Of a stretch of 64,000 nt of DNA, positions 12,219 through 25,900 are shown piece after piece (the first letter of the stretch is position 1; every line of letters starts with the position of its first letter). Below the pieces are notes generated by a model, which saw nothing but the letters and a program-made list of their open reading frames with translations, had not been told where the DNA came from and did no database searches. Source of the DNA: Dipetalonema caudispina. Taxonomy: Eukaryota > Nematoda > Chromadorea > Rhabditida > Onchocercidae. The stretch covers positions 372,001 through 436,000 of the forward strand of contig JABVXV010000019.1 in assembly GCA_013365325.1 (NCBI GenBank), written 5' to 3'. Both the position numbers and the translations under genes were made by a program.

Positions 12219-14043
12219 TTGTCGCATTAGTTTTTTGTTTATATGAATTAATTAAGCAAAAAGCCGTGATGTTTTCTATGCCGTAAATCCAGTCATCAGT
12301 ATCCCTTATTGCAGTACGTATGTTATTCATGACTGTAGCTATTTTCTCTCACCAAGTAATTGATCTCATAAATATATTTCTTCGAAGTTTAATCAGCCGT
12401 TGCTTTAGGGTTTGTCTCTTATTTGGTTTTCCAGGCGTCATTGCAGATTAGATGCAGAAAAGGCATTCGATTATTGTTTTTAATAACTTTCATAAGCGTT
12501 CTAGCAAATTCTTTGTGTTCATTATTAAAACATTTTCGAAATTCCCATTTACAAGATACTCTCTGCGGGAAAGAAGTTAAATTATACGAAAGTTTTCCAG
12601 TGGCCTGAATAGTGACTTGTTTTCATTTAGTGTTTACAGTGGTGTGCAGTTACCTTTTCTTTGTTGCATTCTTTGTTGCACTTCTGGTATGCATTATTTG
12701 GTGATCAGGATATTAAAACAAAGCAGCTTTAACCAAAGCTTGAAATATAACAGTAATTTAAGTTTTCGAGTCAGAAAATTTGAGATCTGGCAGTCCTGAA
12801 GTGAATAAGTCGAGAGGGGTTTTAGCATCTGTTGTCTTAGAAAAAAAAAATGAAGATCTGACGACTTGACTTTCCTTCTTCTCTTTGAGGAGGAAAAGGA
12901 AAGCTAGGTATCATTTTCATTGTTATTTATTGTTATCAATAGTCTCAGTCAGATCAGCCCAACTCTGACATTTGAAAGTAGTGGACGCGAGCCAGAAATT
13001 ATTATAGTTCCCCATTTTGTATAAGCATGTATTCAGAATGTTATTCGTATATTAGGATTATATAATCGTCACACTCCAGTTTTGAGTTGATTTTTTCGAA
13101 TTCAGATTTTTTGTGCCCTTCACAGGTAATTGATTATAGTAGTGCCTTATTTAGTTATATAAAGTTGTAAATTGAACTTGTTTTTCAATGTTGTGTTTTT
13201 TCCAATTCATTCCTGCTCGTTAGTTATTTTCGCATCTAGCCTTTCTTTCCCCTCTATGAGAACACCATCATTCCGTGTTTGACTTGCGTCCACGAATAGC
13301 TCTTGGTCTTTTAATGTCTCAAATCTGTGTGCTTTTTATACACTTTATTGTCAGTTGGTTATTTTCCCGACATAATTGTATCCTTTTGAATGGTGAATAG
13401 TTCAGAATCATTCTGATAGTTTGGAGAGGAAGTAAGCACTCTATAGCTGATTCTCTTTAGTTTACCTCAAAGGCTGTTTTCAGGATGTTATTGTGTTACA
13501 CACGGGTTAGCAGATCTGGTATTGAAATTCCTATGATTTCTGATGCATTTTATTCGCCATACCGGCTTCTGCAGATAAATGAAGGGAATTTATAAACAAA
13601 AAACGTTTTTCATAGACATTTGGTTCCGCTGTAATTGAAATTCTTTTGGAACTGATGCCTGTTGCACAATAATTCATTGCTTGTGTCCCCCCGAATGTCC
13701 TTTGTTCTTTATTTTCTAATGTTGTTCGTTTCTTTTGCATTCTGATTTTGCTCATTTTCAAAGCTATTATACAGTATACGAATGTTAACAAACATGTTCA
13801 ATTAGTTTGGTTGTGCTGAGCAAAACAAAGTCTAAAACAAAAAGTAAATTCTAAATGTATATCTTACCTCTTTACTATGCTCATTCACTTGATATTGGAA
13901 ATGTGATATGCAAATGAATCAACGAAATGTTCTCTAGGGTAAATGGTAGATTTTGACAAGTTATTTGTGAATTTATACATTTCTATAGATATTTGCTGAA
14001 GCAGAGATTTCAGCATGAGCCTGAGTTGGAAGATTATCAAGAA
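12219..14043. other. Intergenic or unassigned 5' exons between MED26 and the next plus-strand gene
   Basis: This AT-rich 1.8 kb contains no open frame with family similarity. A stretch near 13510-13590 plus is open and somewhat coding-like. The segment 13989-14043, after a good acceptor (TTTCTATAG), stays open in frame with the next gene, so that gene may have further 5' exons here. I could not connect them with consistent phases. Confidence 0.4.
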
Positions 14044-14942
14044 ATGGAATTGGAGTGGATGTTAATATGGCTTTGATAGATCTTATCTTCCTCTACTTTT
14101 TTTACACATATGGATGGCAACAGTGCAATGGGTCAACGAATGTTAAATAAAAGATGTGTTGAAGGCATTAACGATATGTCAAAATAGATTGTTGCTGTGT
14201 TACCTGTTTTAATACCACAACTGCTTAGGTCAACCTGTCTTTGTATTTAGTTTCTTCCCCTGGCGGGAGTACAATATGGAGCGACAGTATTTACGACCCG
14301 ATGAACGTTATCCAGTTCCATTGAATGAAAGTTTCTGGATAAATATTGTGTGCGACAATAACGCAGGGCGGAGTGCTGCAGTTGCGCATGAGATGGATCA
14401 AATATATGCGTCAAATGTTGCAGCTGAGGTTGAGAAAGCTCTGCGAGAGAACAAAGAAAATATCGACAGTGCAATCATGAAACAGGTTTTTTTCTGAAAT
14501 CTAGAACGGTCGGAAGTGATAGGGTAAGAAGCGGGCGGTAGGGTTTCATCTGCCCTTGGAGTTATGTGTTTCTCCTTTACAAGATAATGTTTACGAATGG
14601 CACTTTCTCAGGAAAGTTTCTTTTGCTGTTTTGTCGAAGTACATGCTATCAAATAGAATAATAATTTATGGATTTATATTTTCAAGATAAAGGAAGTGCT
14701 AGGAATTAATTACGATCGGATAGGATTGCCAATAGTTATTTTCCCTGTGGTGTAGGTTCGCCGCGTTGCAAATAAATCTTCCGGTATTCCAGATAGCACC
14801 CTCAGCGGTGAATGTCTTGGGAATTCAATACGAAAATTTGATAAGCTTGAGTTTTGATCACGATGAATTAATAAAACAGGAAGAAAATAGGCGAAGACGA
14901 ATGCGTGAGAGGATCACCAATGCTGCACTCAGAAAAGAATGA
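14044..14942 (+). CDS. Unrecognised small protein gene, about 133 aa
   Basis: Three exons fit together in phase: 14044-14060 (ATG 14044), 14251-14485 and 14793-14942. The protein is rich in charged residues and ends in a basic helix-like stretch (EENRRRRMRERITNAALRKE). The middle exon has the feel of a conserved protein (IFFPWREYNMERQYLRPDER, then PLNESFWINIVCDNNAGR) with a predicted helix AAEVEKALRENKENID. I do not recognise the family. It lies on the same strand between two Mediator subunit genes. The start is uncertain: the frame is open upstream to 13989 behind an acceptor, so an upstream exon is possible. An alternative acceptor at 14756 gives a different frame ending in a stop about 100 bases later. 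Confidence 0.5.
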
Positions 14943-15629
14943 TGATATATAGGAACATTGTAGACTTTCGTATATTAATTTTTACCATTTACATTTAAAT
15001 TAATCGTTGACAAGTTGGACAGAATGGGATTCAGAAGTACTCATGCGGCTATTAATTAGCTGAGGATTAACTGTTGTGATGTTTCGATGTTACATATACA
15101 TAAGGAGGAGAAATGGGTGAAAAGAAGAGGGTCGGAGCACAGATACCTATCGGGTCTTAGAGTGCCAGTTTTTTGTTTTTGAAAAAAACTTAATTCTCCT
15201 GAAATAATGAAATCAGATTTTGGAAAGGCGTTCATTTTGAACTTTGAGATCATTCATTTTTTATGCTAAAAACGCTATTTTCGACTTTTGCTTCACTCTC
15301 AAATCTGTATAACTGTTTTGGTTTTTCATTGTATATAGCTCATGCATTTGTGAAAAGTGTTTTAGAAAATAATAAAAGGAAGTCGAGTTTAAATCACACT
15401 CAAGTACGGGAATGGCCCATATATATCTAACAAGCATAATTTCTAACAAACACTTCCTCATAAGTTGTCTGACAAACCTTTTTTGCGCAAGACAACGGCC
15501 TCTTTGGCCTACTGATAAAATGTGTTGCCGCTATATATAGACGTTCATTAATTCGTCGGCGATATGAACTTTTGGTTAAAACGTCTAATATTCGTTAAAA
15601 AAATTGATAAGTCAGTTGATTGAGGAGTG
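14943..15629. other. Intergenic, small gene to MED8
   Basis: This 0.7-kb AT-rich gap separates two plus-strand genes. Minus-strand open frames of 65-66 codons show no resemblance to known proteins. It presumably holds the 3' UTR of the upstream gene and the MED8 promoter. Confidence 0.5.
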
Positions 15630-17370
15630 ATGAATGCACAACCGGGCGGATTATTCGGTCATCAGCATGAACCCGAACGTCTCGCCAGTGCCATTTCTCA
15701 TATTGAAAATAAAGCGCTTGATGTAAAAGCAAATATTGAGCAGCTCCTTTTTATGCTTGATTTGCAGGAAGAAGTGGAATGGTAAGTGGGACGTTTTTAT
15801 GAAGAAGTTTCTCTTTTTTTGAGTTCGATATTTGATTATGTCAGGAAGATTCCCGTCTTTCTCGTTCAGTTCTGTTACTTATAAAGATCCATAATCGTAG
15901 AACGGATGCATAAACTACGATATTGATCTATTCATGGCCAGACTATGTTTATGTTTTTAAACATGATGGTGTCCCTTAAAATGATATTTGATGACATTTT
16001 AAGAGATTCGTTTTTTAAGAATGTATATTGGAAGGACGGAATGCTGCTTTTGATTATTTCGGTGATATGACTCCAGAGAAGTGACTATATTTTTAGGAAT
16101 TTATTTTATATATTCAACATTTAAGGCCTGATATGTTAGACAAATTTTCATCGCTTGCCAGTGCAATGACGCAGTTACAGTTTATATTAAAGAAGTCGGC
16201 GCTACCGTCCGGATTCGAAGATTTTGGTTTTTTTTTGAGAACTCATGTGCTGGTCCCTCATTGCCTTTCCAATGATGCAGATCCTAATCTTCAGGTACAT
16301 TTTTATATAACACGTATTTCACTACAACATATGTAAACAAATTTCCGTTAGTTGCGGAATCAAAATGGGCATGGTTAAAGACAAAGAATGCTGCAGTTCC
16401 TCACTCATGCTTGTAAAGTAGGAGATTTCTATGTACTTTTTCTGAGACTGAAATCGGTATGTAAATCGGTTCACTGGACTGAAACCTAAGAAAGAAACTT
16501 TTGTTACTTTTCCAAAGAATTCCTGAAAACTACTTTTTAAGTAAAAACTGATCGCAGCTTCATGGTTTTTCAGAAGTTTTTATACCTGCTTTATGACTTT
16601 CTGTTAGGGGCGGCTGTCTTTCAAAACCTTCTCTTTAAATCGCTATTTATAGCAAGCTACTTCAAATCGTATTCATTGCTGGAATCACGATGCTGCTCCA
16701 GATTATTTACGCACAAAATTGACTCCTGAAGTGGAAGCCGACGAATCGCACATAGATAATGAGAAGAACACACGAACGTTTGATCAGGTTGCCTATATAC
16801 AAAGATGTGCTGATTTTCAGAATTTTCTTCGACTTTTGTTGTTGTTTGATCGTATTCAAAATGCGACATATAAAATTTTACGGGAAAAGGGAAAAAAATT
16901 AAATACTAGTAAAACCACTTAGTCAGTGTATTACGTTAAATATAGTGAAAGCCTGACAGGTAATGAATTTCTATTAGCTTTTAGTGCGGTAAGCTCAAAT
17001 GATCCAAAAAATTCTTAAATTATCAAGTATATTTTCATAACAGTTTCAAAAAATCTGTTGCTAAATGGTAAAGCAAAGAAGTCGTTTCCAGGTAAATAAG
17101 CAAATATTGGCAATGAACAAACATATCGAGACGTTGTTGGCATCTATGGCTGAGAATGCTCGTAGTCAGGCAGAAATACAGCAGGATATACCTACCTACA
17201 GCAGTCAGGATACTCAGAAGTTGGTGAGAGCTGTTGTGAATGGCGAAGGACTACGTCCATCAAAAACTCTTGTCCCAACCGAAGGTGGCCTTGCAGGAAG
17301 CTCTGTCAGTGGATCACATGGAGCTGTTCGACCGCCAGGAACGACGGCATCTCCACAACAAAGGCGATAA
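15630..17370 (+). CDS. MED8: Mediator complex subunit 8
   Basis: MED8 is a Mediator head-module subunit that connects to MED18/MED20 and TBP. Exons: 15630-15781, 16126-16294, 16653-16787 and 17092-17370; all phases agree, 244 aa (human 268). Exon 1 encodes the N-terminal helix ([20 protein letters not shown]). The exon 1/2 junction gives [18 protein letters not shown], matching human [35 protein letters not shown] matches SHEVVPDHLRTKPDPEVE, and the last exon has [18 protein letters not shown] (human ADTNALVAAVAFGKGL). The donor after 16787 (CAG|GTTGCC) is weak; the frame stays open to 16921, so read-through could yield a form with a different tail. A poly(A) signal follows at 17588. Confidence 0.9.
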
Positions 17371-18290
17371 TCTTGATTAGTGTTATGTATCAATTTCTAA
17401 AAGTGCCAGGTTTCGATTTTTCGAAACAAAAATATAATTGTTATGACGAATGCATGAAGCCCTTATTCTACAAAAATATCACAGACTGTTTTTATTCTTT
17501 TTGTTCAATCCGAATTTCTTCAAATACAAAGATCAACGTGAACAAAGTCTTCTTTTCGGTTATCACTGATAAAATATGACAAAAAAGAATAAAATGATCT
17601 ATGTAATGTAATGTTCAGTATTTTCCGTAAAAGCCTCATCTGCCCGTACATCTTAATGCTTATATAAGTGATAAGTGAAACCTACGACTGTAGTATTAAC
17701 TGCATATAAACAAAATCCAAATGAGTAAATAACGAGGGATGAAAGGTATTGTAATGTTACCAACAAATACAAATCTCGATTGTTTTAATCAATGGAAGAA
17801 ATAACAACATCAACAAAACATGATACAATAATTAAAAATCACAACGAGCACAAAATATTCATTCTACAGAGAAATATATGCTGCTGCACTGGTAAGAGTA
17901 AATTCTGATAAGTTCTCAAATACACAAAGGCTAGTTATTTCACATTTAAGAATGAGATCTCACTCAAATTTCAGAACTGAATTTTGCTTCCTCTCTACTA
18001 TGCTAAGAACCAAAACCTAAAACAAAATCATGCCTACGTTTATAGACATTAGACTGTGCCAGAATGATTGGAAATCACAAAGAACTATTATGAATTTTCA
18101 AAATTCTACCCATAAATGGTGAATATGAAAAATTTCCAAATTCTGTTTATATGATGTGAAAAATTGCACTATTGAGTCAAATGACCTTGAACTTATATAA
18201 TATGTCAACATATAACAGAAATGAGTTCAACTTCATTTATGCAGGGAACAATCTTCGAAAGTAAGACTGTAAGTGATTTCAACTGATCAG
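17371..18290. other. Convergent 3' region, MED8 and GMP synthetase
   Basis: The two genes converge here, so this 0.9 kb holds both 3' UTRs. A candidate MED8 poly(A) signal AATAAA is at 17588-17593, about 220 bases after the stop codon. No coding signal is seen. Confidence 0.55.
17588..17593 (+). terminator. Poly(A) signal AATAAA, MED8
   Basis: This canonical hexamer lies about 220 bases downstream of the MED8 stop codon. Confidence 0.5.
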
Positions 18291-19905
18291 TTACTCCCAT
18301 TCTGTGGTGCCTGGTGGTTTCGATGTAAGATCGATCATGATACGTGATGTTAGCGGTACACGCTCCGTAATTCGACGTACTATTTCCAGTAAGTTCTGGA
18401 ATAATGGTGACCAATAATAGCAATAAAATATAAATCATGTGCAAACCGTAACATGTTGAAATACGAAGTGAGGTACAAACTCAAAACTATATCAACACCC
18501 AAATACGATCAAGTTAAACTAGTACTTCTAAATGTAAATCCACTCTAGCAACATCAGTATCTCAAAATTTCATAAGGAAAACTAACAATCGTTTGAATGC
18601 TATATTTCGAGGGGAAGAACAAGTAACACTAAATTTTACAATGCTGATACCTGTTCGGGGATATCTTTTCCAGGTAAAGCAGCAACACCTGTCATAAAAT
18701 CGTTTGTAATAAAAGGACGAAGAACGAATGATCGCAACGTTGATGCCTTTCGTTCCAAAGGATCTCTGTCAAAATGAACAGGAATCATCACCACTGGCAT
18801 CTAAATTAATGAAATTATGACTACAGAAGTGTTGACCTGCCAAGCAAGGAAGCAACCTGATATCTACATCTGAAAAAGAAAAAAACCTGCTGTATTCTTT
18901 GTAAGCACACTTCCAAAGCGGAATCCCTTTTACCATTTTCGTCCAACCCGCAAAGAACATCAGAAGCTATTCTGTCTGCCCATTTTACTAGACTTACTGT
19001 GAAACCGTTCAAATATGTGCGCGTCACATCGTTCACCGGATATTGAACGGCATTTCCAAAAACATAAACTACTCTGCAATAAAATCAGCTATAGTGGAGA
19101 GCGTTTAAAACATTATGTATAACAGTAAGGGCAACAATAGTGGTCAGACACTCTCACGAAATGAAATATTTTCTGTATATCTAATAATAATTAATAACCG
19201 GTTTATATTGTGTAACAAATGAGGTATAACATGAGCCAATCGCTCTAATAGCTCCCATGGGATAGGCCTTTCATTTGTTGACAATGCGGCTGCATATGCA
19301 TAAGATCGTCCATCACCTAAAATCTTTTGTGCTGATAAAACTCAAATCTCCATCTCTTCAAGCTTTCGTCTTATGTATCTTTCGTAGCATGAAGACTGGA
19401 TGAAACTGAATCTTTGAAACGAGAAATGAAAAAATAGCAGGTTTTTTAAATTAACTATAACAAACACAAATGAATTATAAATATTTTCATCTCCACCTAC
19501 ACAATCATAGACCAATAAAAGGATGACGAACAAACCTTGTACCCCAACCGATTGTACTGGTAAAAGAGTCGTTGCAATTTCAAAATCATGGTCACTGATA
19601 GCTTTCATGTCAGTTTCCGACAAGTGTTGAGTTATGGTGCCGAATTCTTCGGACTAAAACTATTATAACTCTTCGGGACTAGTTTGTGATTACGAAACTT
19701 TTTTTCGCAATGTACAAGAGAAATAGTTCTATAAATTTTAAACTGTTTTACTCTTCCAGTTCTTTACTTAACCACTATGAAAACAGGAACAAAGTAGTAA
19801 AGGCTTCTGCAGGATCAATTATTGAAATAAACGTTTGAAAATATAACACCACCAGCTAATTAGCTCGCAGAGTGGAACAGCGTATCCGAACTGCATCGAG
19901 ACCAT

Positions 19906-19941
<36 letters not shown>

Positions 19942-22900
19942 TATTTAAAGCAAAAGCTAATTAATTCTCAATTTTACAACATAATAACACCAAACTTACA
20001 TCCCTATCACAAAGAGAAAGATTTGCGATCAAATGCAAATGATGCTGAGTGGTAACGAAAAGATCGAGGTCGGTAATTAATGGACGTTCAGCACAGACGA
20101 TCCGAATAGCTAATCCGGGACCTGAAACTGGTCGTACTCTATAAAACAGTCTCTAATATGAAAATTGTACTTCCGTTCAAAGTTTGGAATCTCCTACGGT
20201 TCTTCAGCAACATTTGGTAGTTGTATGAGATATACTGCCTGTTAATGGTGTATGTGCCAAGCACAGTTAGTGAACACTGCAAAAAAGAAATTATGATAAC
20301 AACCGTGACACGTTTCTTTATTCCATCTATCTTGTCTAATTTTGACCTCCAACGTCGAAATGTCTTTCCAATCTGTTAAAGCTTCCGAGATTTAGATCCC
20401 GAGATTCGTACTCTTCAATCATTACCAAAATCATGTGGAAGTCCTAATCAATTCGTATAAAAAAAGACACAGACGATTTTAATTGCTGCAAGTAGAAATA
20501 GAAAAATGAAAAATTATAACCTGGGAAAGGATGTCGATGGACAATATATTCCGGTAAGCCCAAGGATATTCCTAACTCACGAACTTCATCCTTGTGAAAA
20601 TCTTTCAGTGGTTCCAAAACTTTACCCTGAAATATGTTGCTCGTATGATTATAATCCAGCACACAGTTATTTTTATTTGAGGTTTTAAGCATTGGGCAGA
20701 AGCAAAAAGCACCAGTTCAGCTTTTTTTCATATTAAGATCATCCAAAAACTGATAACACGCAAATGACACTTACTAAATCCCTTAGTTCGCGGACAAGAG
20801 CACTATCATTGTGATGAGTTTTAATGACATCTGCATGCGAGCTAGCCAAATGTGAGGCACTTTCAATCAAATCTGGCCTGAGTGTACCTTGTGCCAAAAA
20901 TACATCCTTATCCAACTTCAACTAAAATGAATCAGTAAAACGTTTCAACAAATTTATCAAATACCATTTTCTAATCAGCTCTCATTCAAAGCAGTACTGA
21001 CCTCATCCATTATCTTATCTTTCACTCGCATGAATGTATCACCGATTATTTTACGTTTCACTTCGGGCTGTACTGTCCTCATCAGTGGTGTTGAAAGCTC
21101 GCTTCCAACAGGTATTCGGCCATTCATAAAGGCATAGAAGGCATTATACCCTGAAAAATACATTATTTTATTTCGTGCTAAGTAAAATAGTCGGTTGAAA
21201 GATGAAATATTTTAACCACTTTCAGACTTCCCGTCTTAGACGTCATGTATTTTATGTCCCACAAATCGGTTACTCTAAGGAACATGAACATCTTTTTATG
21301 CTTCGAATTTTACTTTAAACCTAATTAACTGTTTGTTTGGATTAATTTTCATGACACATGAAGTGGACAAAGCTACGCGACATCATTGCAAAAACTTCTG
21401 AAATGTAGTTATAGAAACTATTTAACGAAAAAAAAAAAAAAAAAACAGTTAATGATGATTCACGGAATATTATCAGCATAAATCGAAAAACCAAAACAAG
21501 AAATACGACATACTTCGCACTTTTAAATTCAACTTGTTCAACGATTCCACAACCCGATCACTTTCATTGGAGCGCATAAAACCGTTATCGATGTGTACAG
21601 CAATCACTCGATCACTTCCTAAAGCTTTGTGAAGAAGAGCAGCACATACCGTTGAGTCCACCCCACCCGACACCATCACCTAAACATATTGTCTGGTGCT
21701 ACTACAATCGATAAATTTCTACTACACATTTTTAGCACGTGTTTTATCTTGGTATAAAATTTACTGAAAATGAACTTCCTGTACATCACGGAGTATCTCA
21801 AACATAAATATTTGACAAGTATCAAAAGACCTACCAACACTTTTTTATCCGCCACAACAGAGCGAATTTCCTGGATACATTTTTGCTCACGGTTATCAAT
21901 TGTGAAACCATCAGTAACACCAGCAATGTCAAAGAGAAAATTATGTAAAATTTCCTTTCCGGAGATAGATAAATCCACTTCAGGATGAAACTGCACGCCA
22001 TATAACTTTCGCCTTTCATCAGCAATTGCTAAGATTTTTGAAAAAGAAATGATTATTATAATTCTACCAACAAAAAACATGAATGCATGTCGAGAATCAC
22101 AGCGCTAAAGCTCTAATGTTTCCTAAATATCCGATAATATAAAGTCCAGACGAAAACTAGACCAACCAGCAACAAAATTTCCACTCCTACCCACGACTTT
22201 GAAATCACTAGCTACAGTTCCTTCAGTGACACTATCACCGTGGGTTAGTAGTACTTTTTGTCGGGTTGCAAGTCCCTTGAATAATGGACAGGTGGTATCA
22301 ACATCGATCTGCAAAAGCAAAGCAAAACTGTTGCAACAGAACTTTGAAAGTGGTTATCGAAAACTGCACTGCAAAAACATCAATTGTCTAATTACATGCA
22401 TTTTTGAAAATGAAATACCTCAAGCTGCCCATCTTCTCGTAAAGATTTTTTGGACACATATCCTCCAAATGCTTTGTTTATCAGCTGAAAAATGGCAGCA
22501 TATTTTCAATAAATTCGAGATTTCCTTATTGAAATAGCATTTCATTCATCAAAGAAGCTTCAGCGAGTAAAATGTTGCAAGATTAAACCGACTCAATCAG
22601 TAAAGAAATGTGCGAAATAAAAGGGAAAATTACCTGAAAACCATAACAAATACCGAGAACTGGAATACCACAAGTCATTATGGCAGGATCAAATTCGGGT
22701 GCATTAAATGAATTTACAGAATTTGGTCCACCACTCAATATAATCGCTCTATAAAGAAAATTTTGTACTTTCTAAACTGAATGAAATGGTGTCCGAAAAT
22801 GTACAAAAGAAACGAGAATGGAATTAATTCCAGTTTCATTAAGTGAAAACCATTATTTCTGTAAAAAGCAAAGTGAATTAGGGAAGTGGAATCTCAACGA

Positions 22901-25900
22901 GATGTTCTTGCTTACGCAACAGAGCTTAATACGTACTTGTAGCACCCTTTCTCAACCACATCAGCTGCTTTTGTGTTAAACGGCAAAATTTCGCTAAAGA
23001 CTTTTTGCTCACGAACTCGACGATCGATAACCTAGAAATCGAAAACATTATGAAAAAAAAACACAGGACTGGGTTTGATAACGGCCGCAGGTGAATAATC
23101 TGAAAATGTAATGCTTCTGTTTCTAGACCTGCTGACAGAAAAATATGCAAAAAAAAAAAAAAAAAAAAAAATTGTAACAAGTAGAAGTTCTTTAATTTCC
23201 AAAACAGTTCAATAAGGGCAGAAACAAACCTTTCTAAATTTGGATGCAGTACGTTGTAAACTGTAATTCACAAGTGCAAATTTTATGCCTCTCTAATCTC
23301 TTTTATTGTCACTACAAGAAGATACTAGCGCGCAACTTATTTTAAATAAATTTTATAAATGATAAGTTTGAGAGTGAAATTATGATCTATGCATTAAGTA
23401 CTGCAAATTATACAAGAAGCAAGACGATTATTACCTTTATTTATCATTATCATTTTTTGCTGACAAATGCAACTCCAGCTCCACAAATACATGCTGTATA
23501 AGACAATTTGGAAATCTTTTAAATATGAATTGCGCTGCTGCTTATTACACAAGGTAAGCTGATAATATAGGATGACGGAATTCTTTGGATTTCGAAATTT
23601 ATGCATGCATAATAACCTCGTATCTCATTATATTTAACAGCAAGTCAAGACAAAAACATAAAGCTACCTTTCCGAACTGAGAGCCAAAATCGAGTATGGC
23701 AACGCCTCCTTTGTAAGCATTCTCTAATTTTGCATTATTCGGATGAGTAGCAATAGCAGTGATTCCATTCGGAATATCTGCTGCTTGTTTACCATTGGTA
23801 CAGTCGACAGGCTGCACCTCCATGCTCACTGATGCATCCGTAGAACAAAGGGTGCGAGAATCTTTGCTCAGTGGAACTGTACGTTGTAATGGCAATCCTT
23901 TTATTGTTTTTCCTTCTTGTAACTGAAACATTAAACCAATAATTAAATATTTTTCAAATAAATAGAAAAGTATGCAACAGCCATGGGAAATTCATAAACA
24001 GTACAACTTTGCTTAGTCGGCGATACTAAAAGACTCTTCTGTATTTGAATACCTTTTCCACAAGAAACTTCAGATAAATTCTGGCCAAATGTAGATAGTT
24101 GTAATTTTTTTTCTTTTTTACTACGAACTAAGTAAGTGTAAGTCGATTTCCATTTCGCTTAATGCGATTCTTTTTTTCTCCTTTGCACCTGAAAGCCCTC
24201 GTAAATGTTGACTTTAAAGCTATTTTAGAGAACAGCAAAGGAAACACGATGACCGAAATCCCCAGAAGAATAGAAAAACTTCAAAAGGAACCAAAATTAA
24301 ACATAAATACGGGAAAAGTGTCATACTGGCAATATTTTCAGACATCCAGTATGTACGCATATACATACACGCATTTTCAATACGAGTCAGCACACCAGCA
24401 TCAGCACCAGCACAGGTCGCTAAGAGAGGGTGAGAAGGACTAACGTTGCACCCATTACACATTCTGCTTCCTTTCCTCATTCTTATGTTGTGGAAGAGAA
24501 CTTGCACCAAGCATGCAAATCATTCTTGCATCCAGCCTTACTCACCATGCATGCCTTTTTGTGAACCCATCCACCCCAACAAATCACCACTACTGTCTCT
24601 CATTTACACATCATAACGCGCACTACTTCATAACCTTTGTCTTATTGATTTTCACACTATTTTTTAAGCTAATTATCTCTTAAATAAAAATACCTTACCA
24701 CCAAAATACCACTATAAGTACGTAGACTTAAATGACCAGAAAAGAGCATTTCAGAGAAATTCATGAACTGACACAAAATAAGCAACAATAAAGTTCACTC
24801 TCAATCAGCCGTATGAGGCAGCAATCCGACAAATTCCAAGGATCACCATCAACGGTAGAATGCTTATTAATAAAGTGATCACTTATGCTCAATACTGGAA
24901 TCAAACCAACCGATCAAGATTACAAAGATCAGACCAGTAGGTCACAACACAACACACATCATTTAGCGAGTTTGAACGCGGCCTAAATATTTCGAAACTA
25001 ATTTGAAAAAGGAGTTAAAAGAATGCACCAATAAGATTACTTGCACATATTTAACTTATTGAAACAACAGAAAAAACAAATGGATCGCATCATATCACCA
25101 TTTCAAATGATGACAATGCGATAGATACTGACGTCATAAGATCCCATCTCTAAAAATATAAGCCTTGTAGAAACAAATCCCTATTGCAACAGGTGCACAT
25201 AGGTTTTTCTTTCTGACTCATAATTTTTTAATCTCATTTTAACCGGGAAAACTGTGCCTCTTCCCTCAGTTTATACACACTTGCTTTTAAACACAAAACA
25301 GGGAAACATATCTCCAGATTTGAAACAGAATGTATTGAAAGACTCTCGTAAAGTAGTACAAAATGGCATTTTCATGCGTGAAGTGACCGAATACAAATAT
25401 GCAATGAGCACAAAAAAATAAAGATATGTTTGCCTGCTCAATAAAGTTCCATAAAATGGACGGCATAGATGTTTAAAAATCGACCCTTATTCTCACTTGA
25501 ATTATGAGCGTAAGAAGAGCTATAACAACCCTCAAAAAGCAAACAAGAGAAAGTTCTGAGAAACTAAGAATTCTGTTCAAATGATTAAATTAACAGGTCG
25601 TTTAATCGAACGATGGCCAAGGATAGACCCATACCATCTTTGTTTAGATTTCGAATAAGTAATGCGTTCACTAAACATTCACAAGAATACAAGAAATTAC
25701 AGTAAAAAGAACTACTTTTAATGTAGAAATACACTACTTCGACTAAGGCGGTCGACAGATTTTCGCTGTGTCGATACTCGTAGTTTTGTTAACCCACTTT
25801 CCCACATAAATGCAATAGTGGCATTCCACTGCATCGTATATCACCGAATTTGGAATGCCATTTTTCATTATCTAATAGTCGCACTGTTACTGAACAGCGT

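Noticed and set aside
19840..19905. Putative additional GMP synthetase exon
   Set aside because: No frame joins both neighbouring exons in phase, and the neighbours already align across the gap to the human enzyme.
24162..24510. Overlapping open frames of 93 and 96 codons in a GMP synthetase intron
   Set aside because: Both strands are open over the same bases, with CAxCAG-like repeats; no acceptors or donors connect them in phase with the gene.
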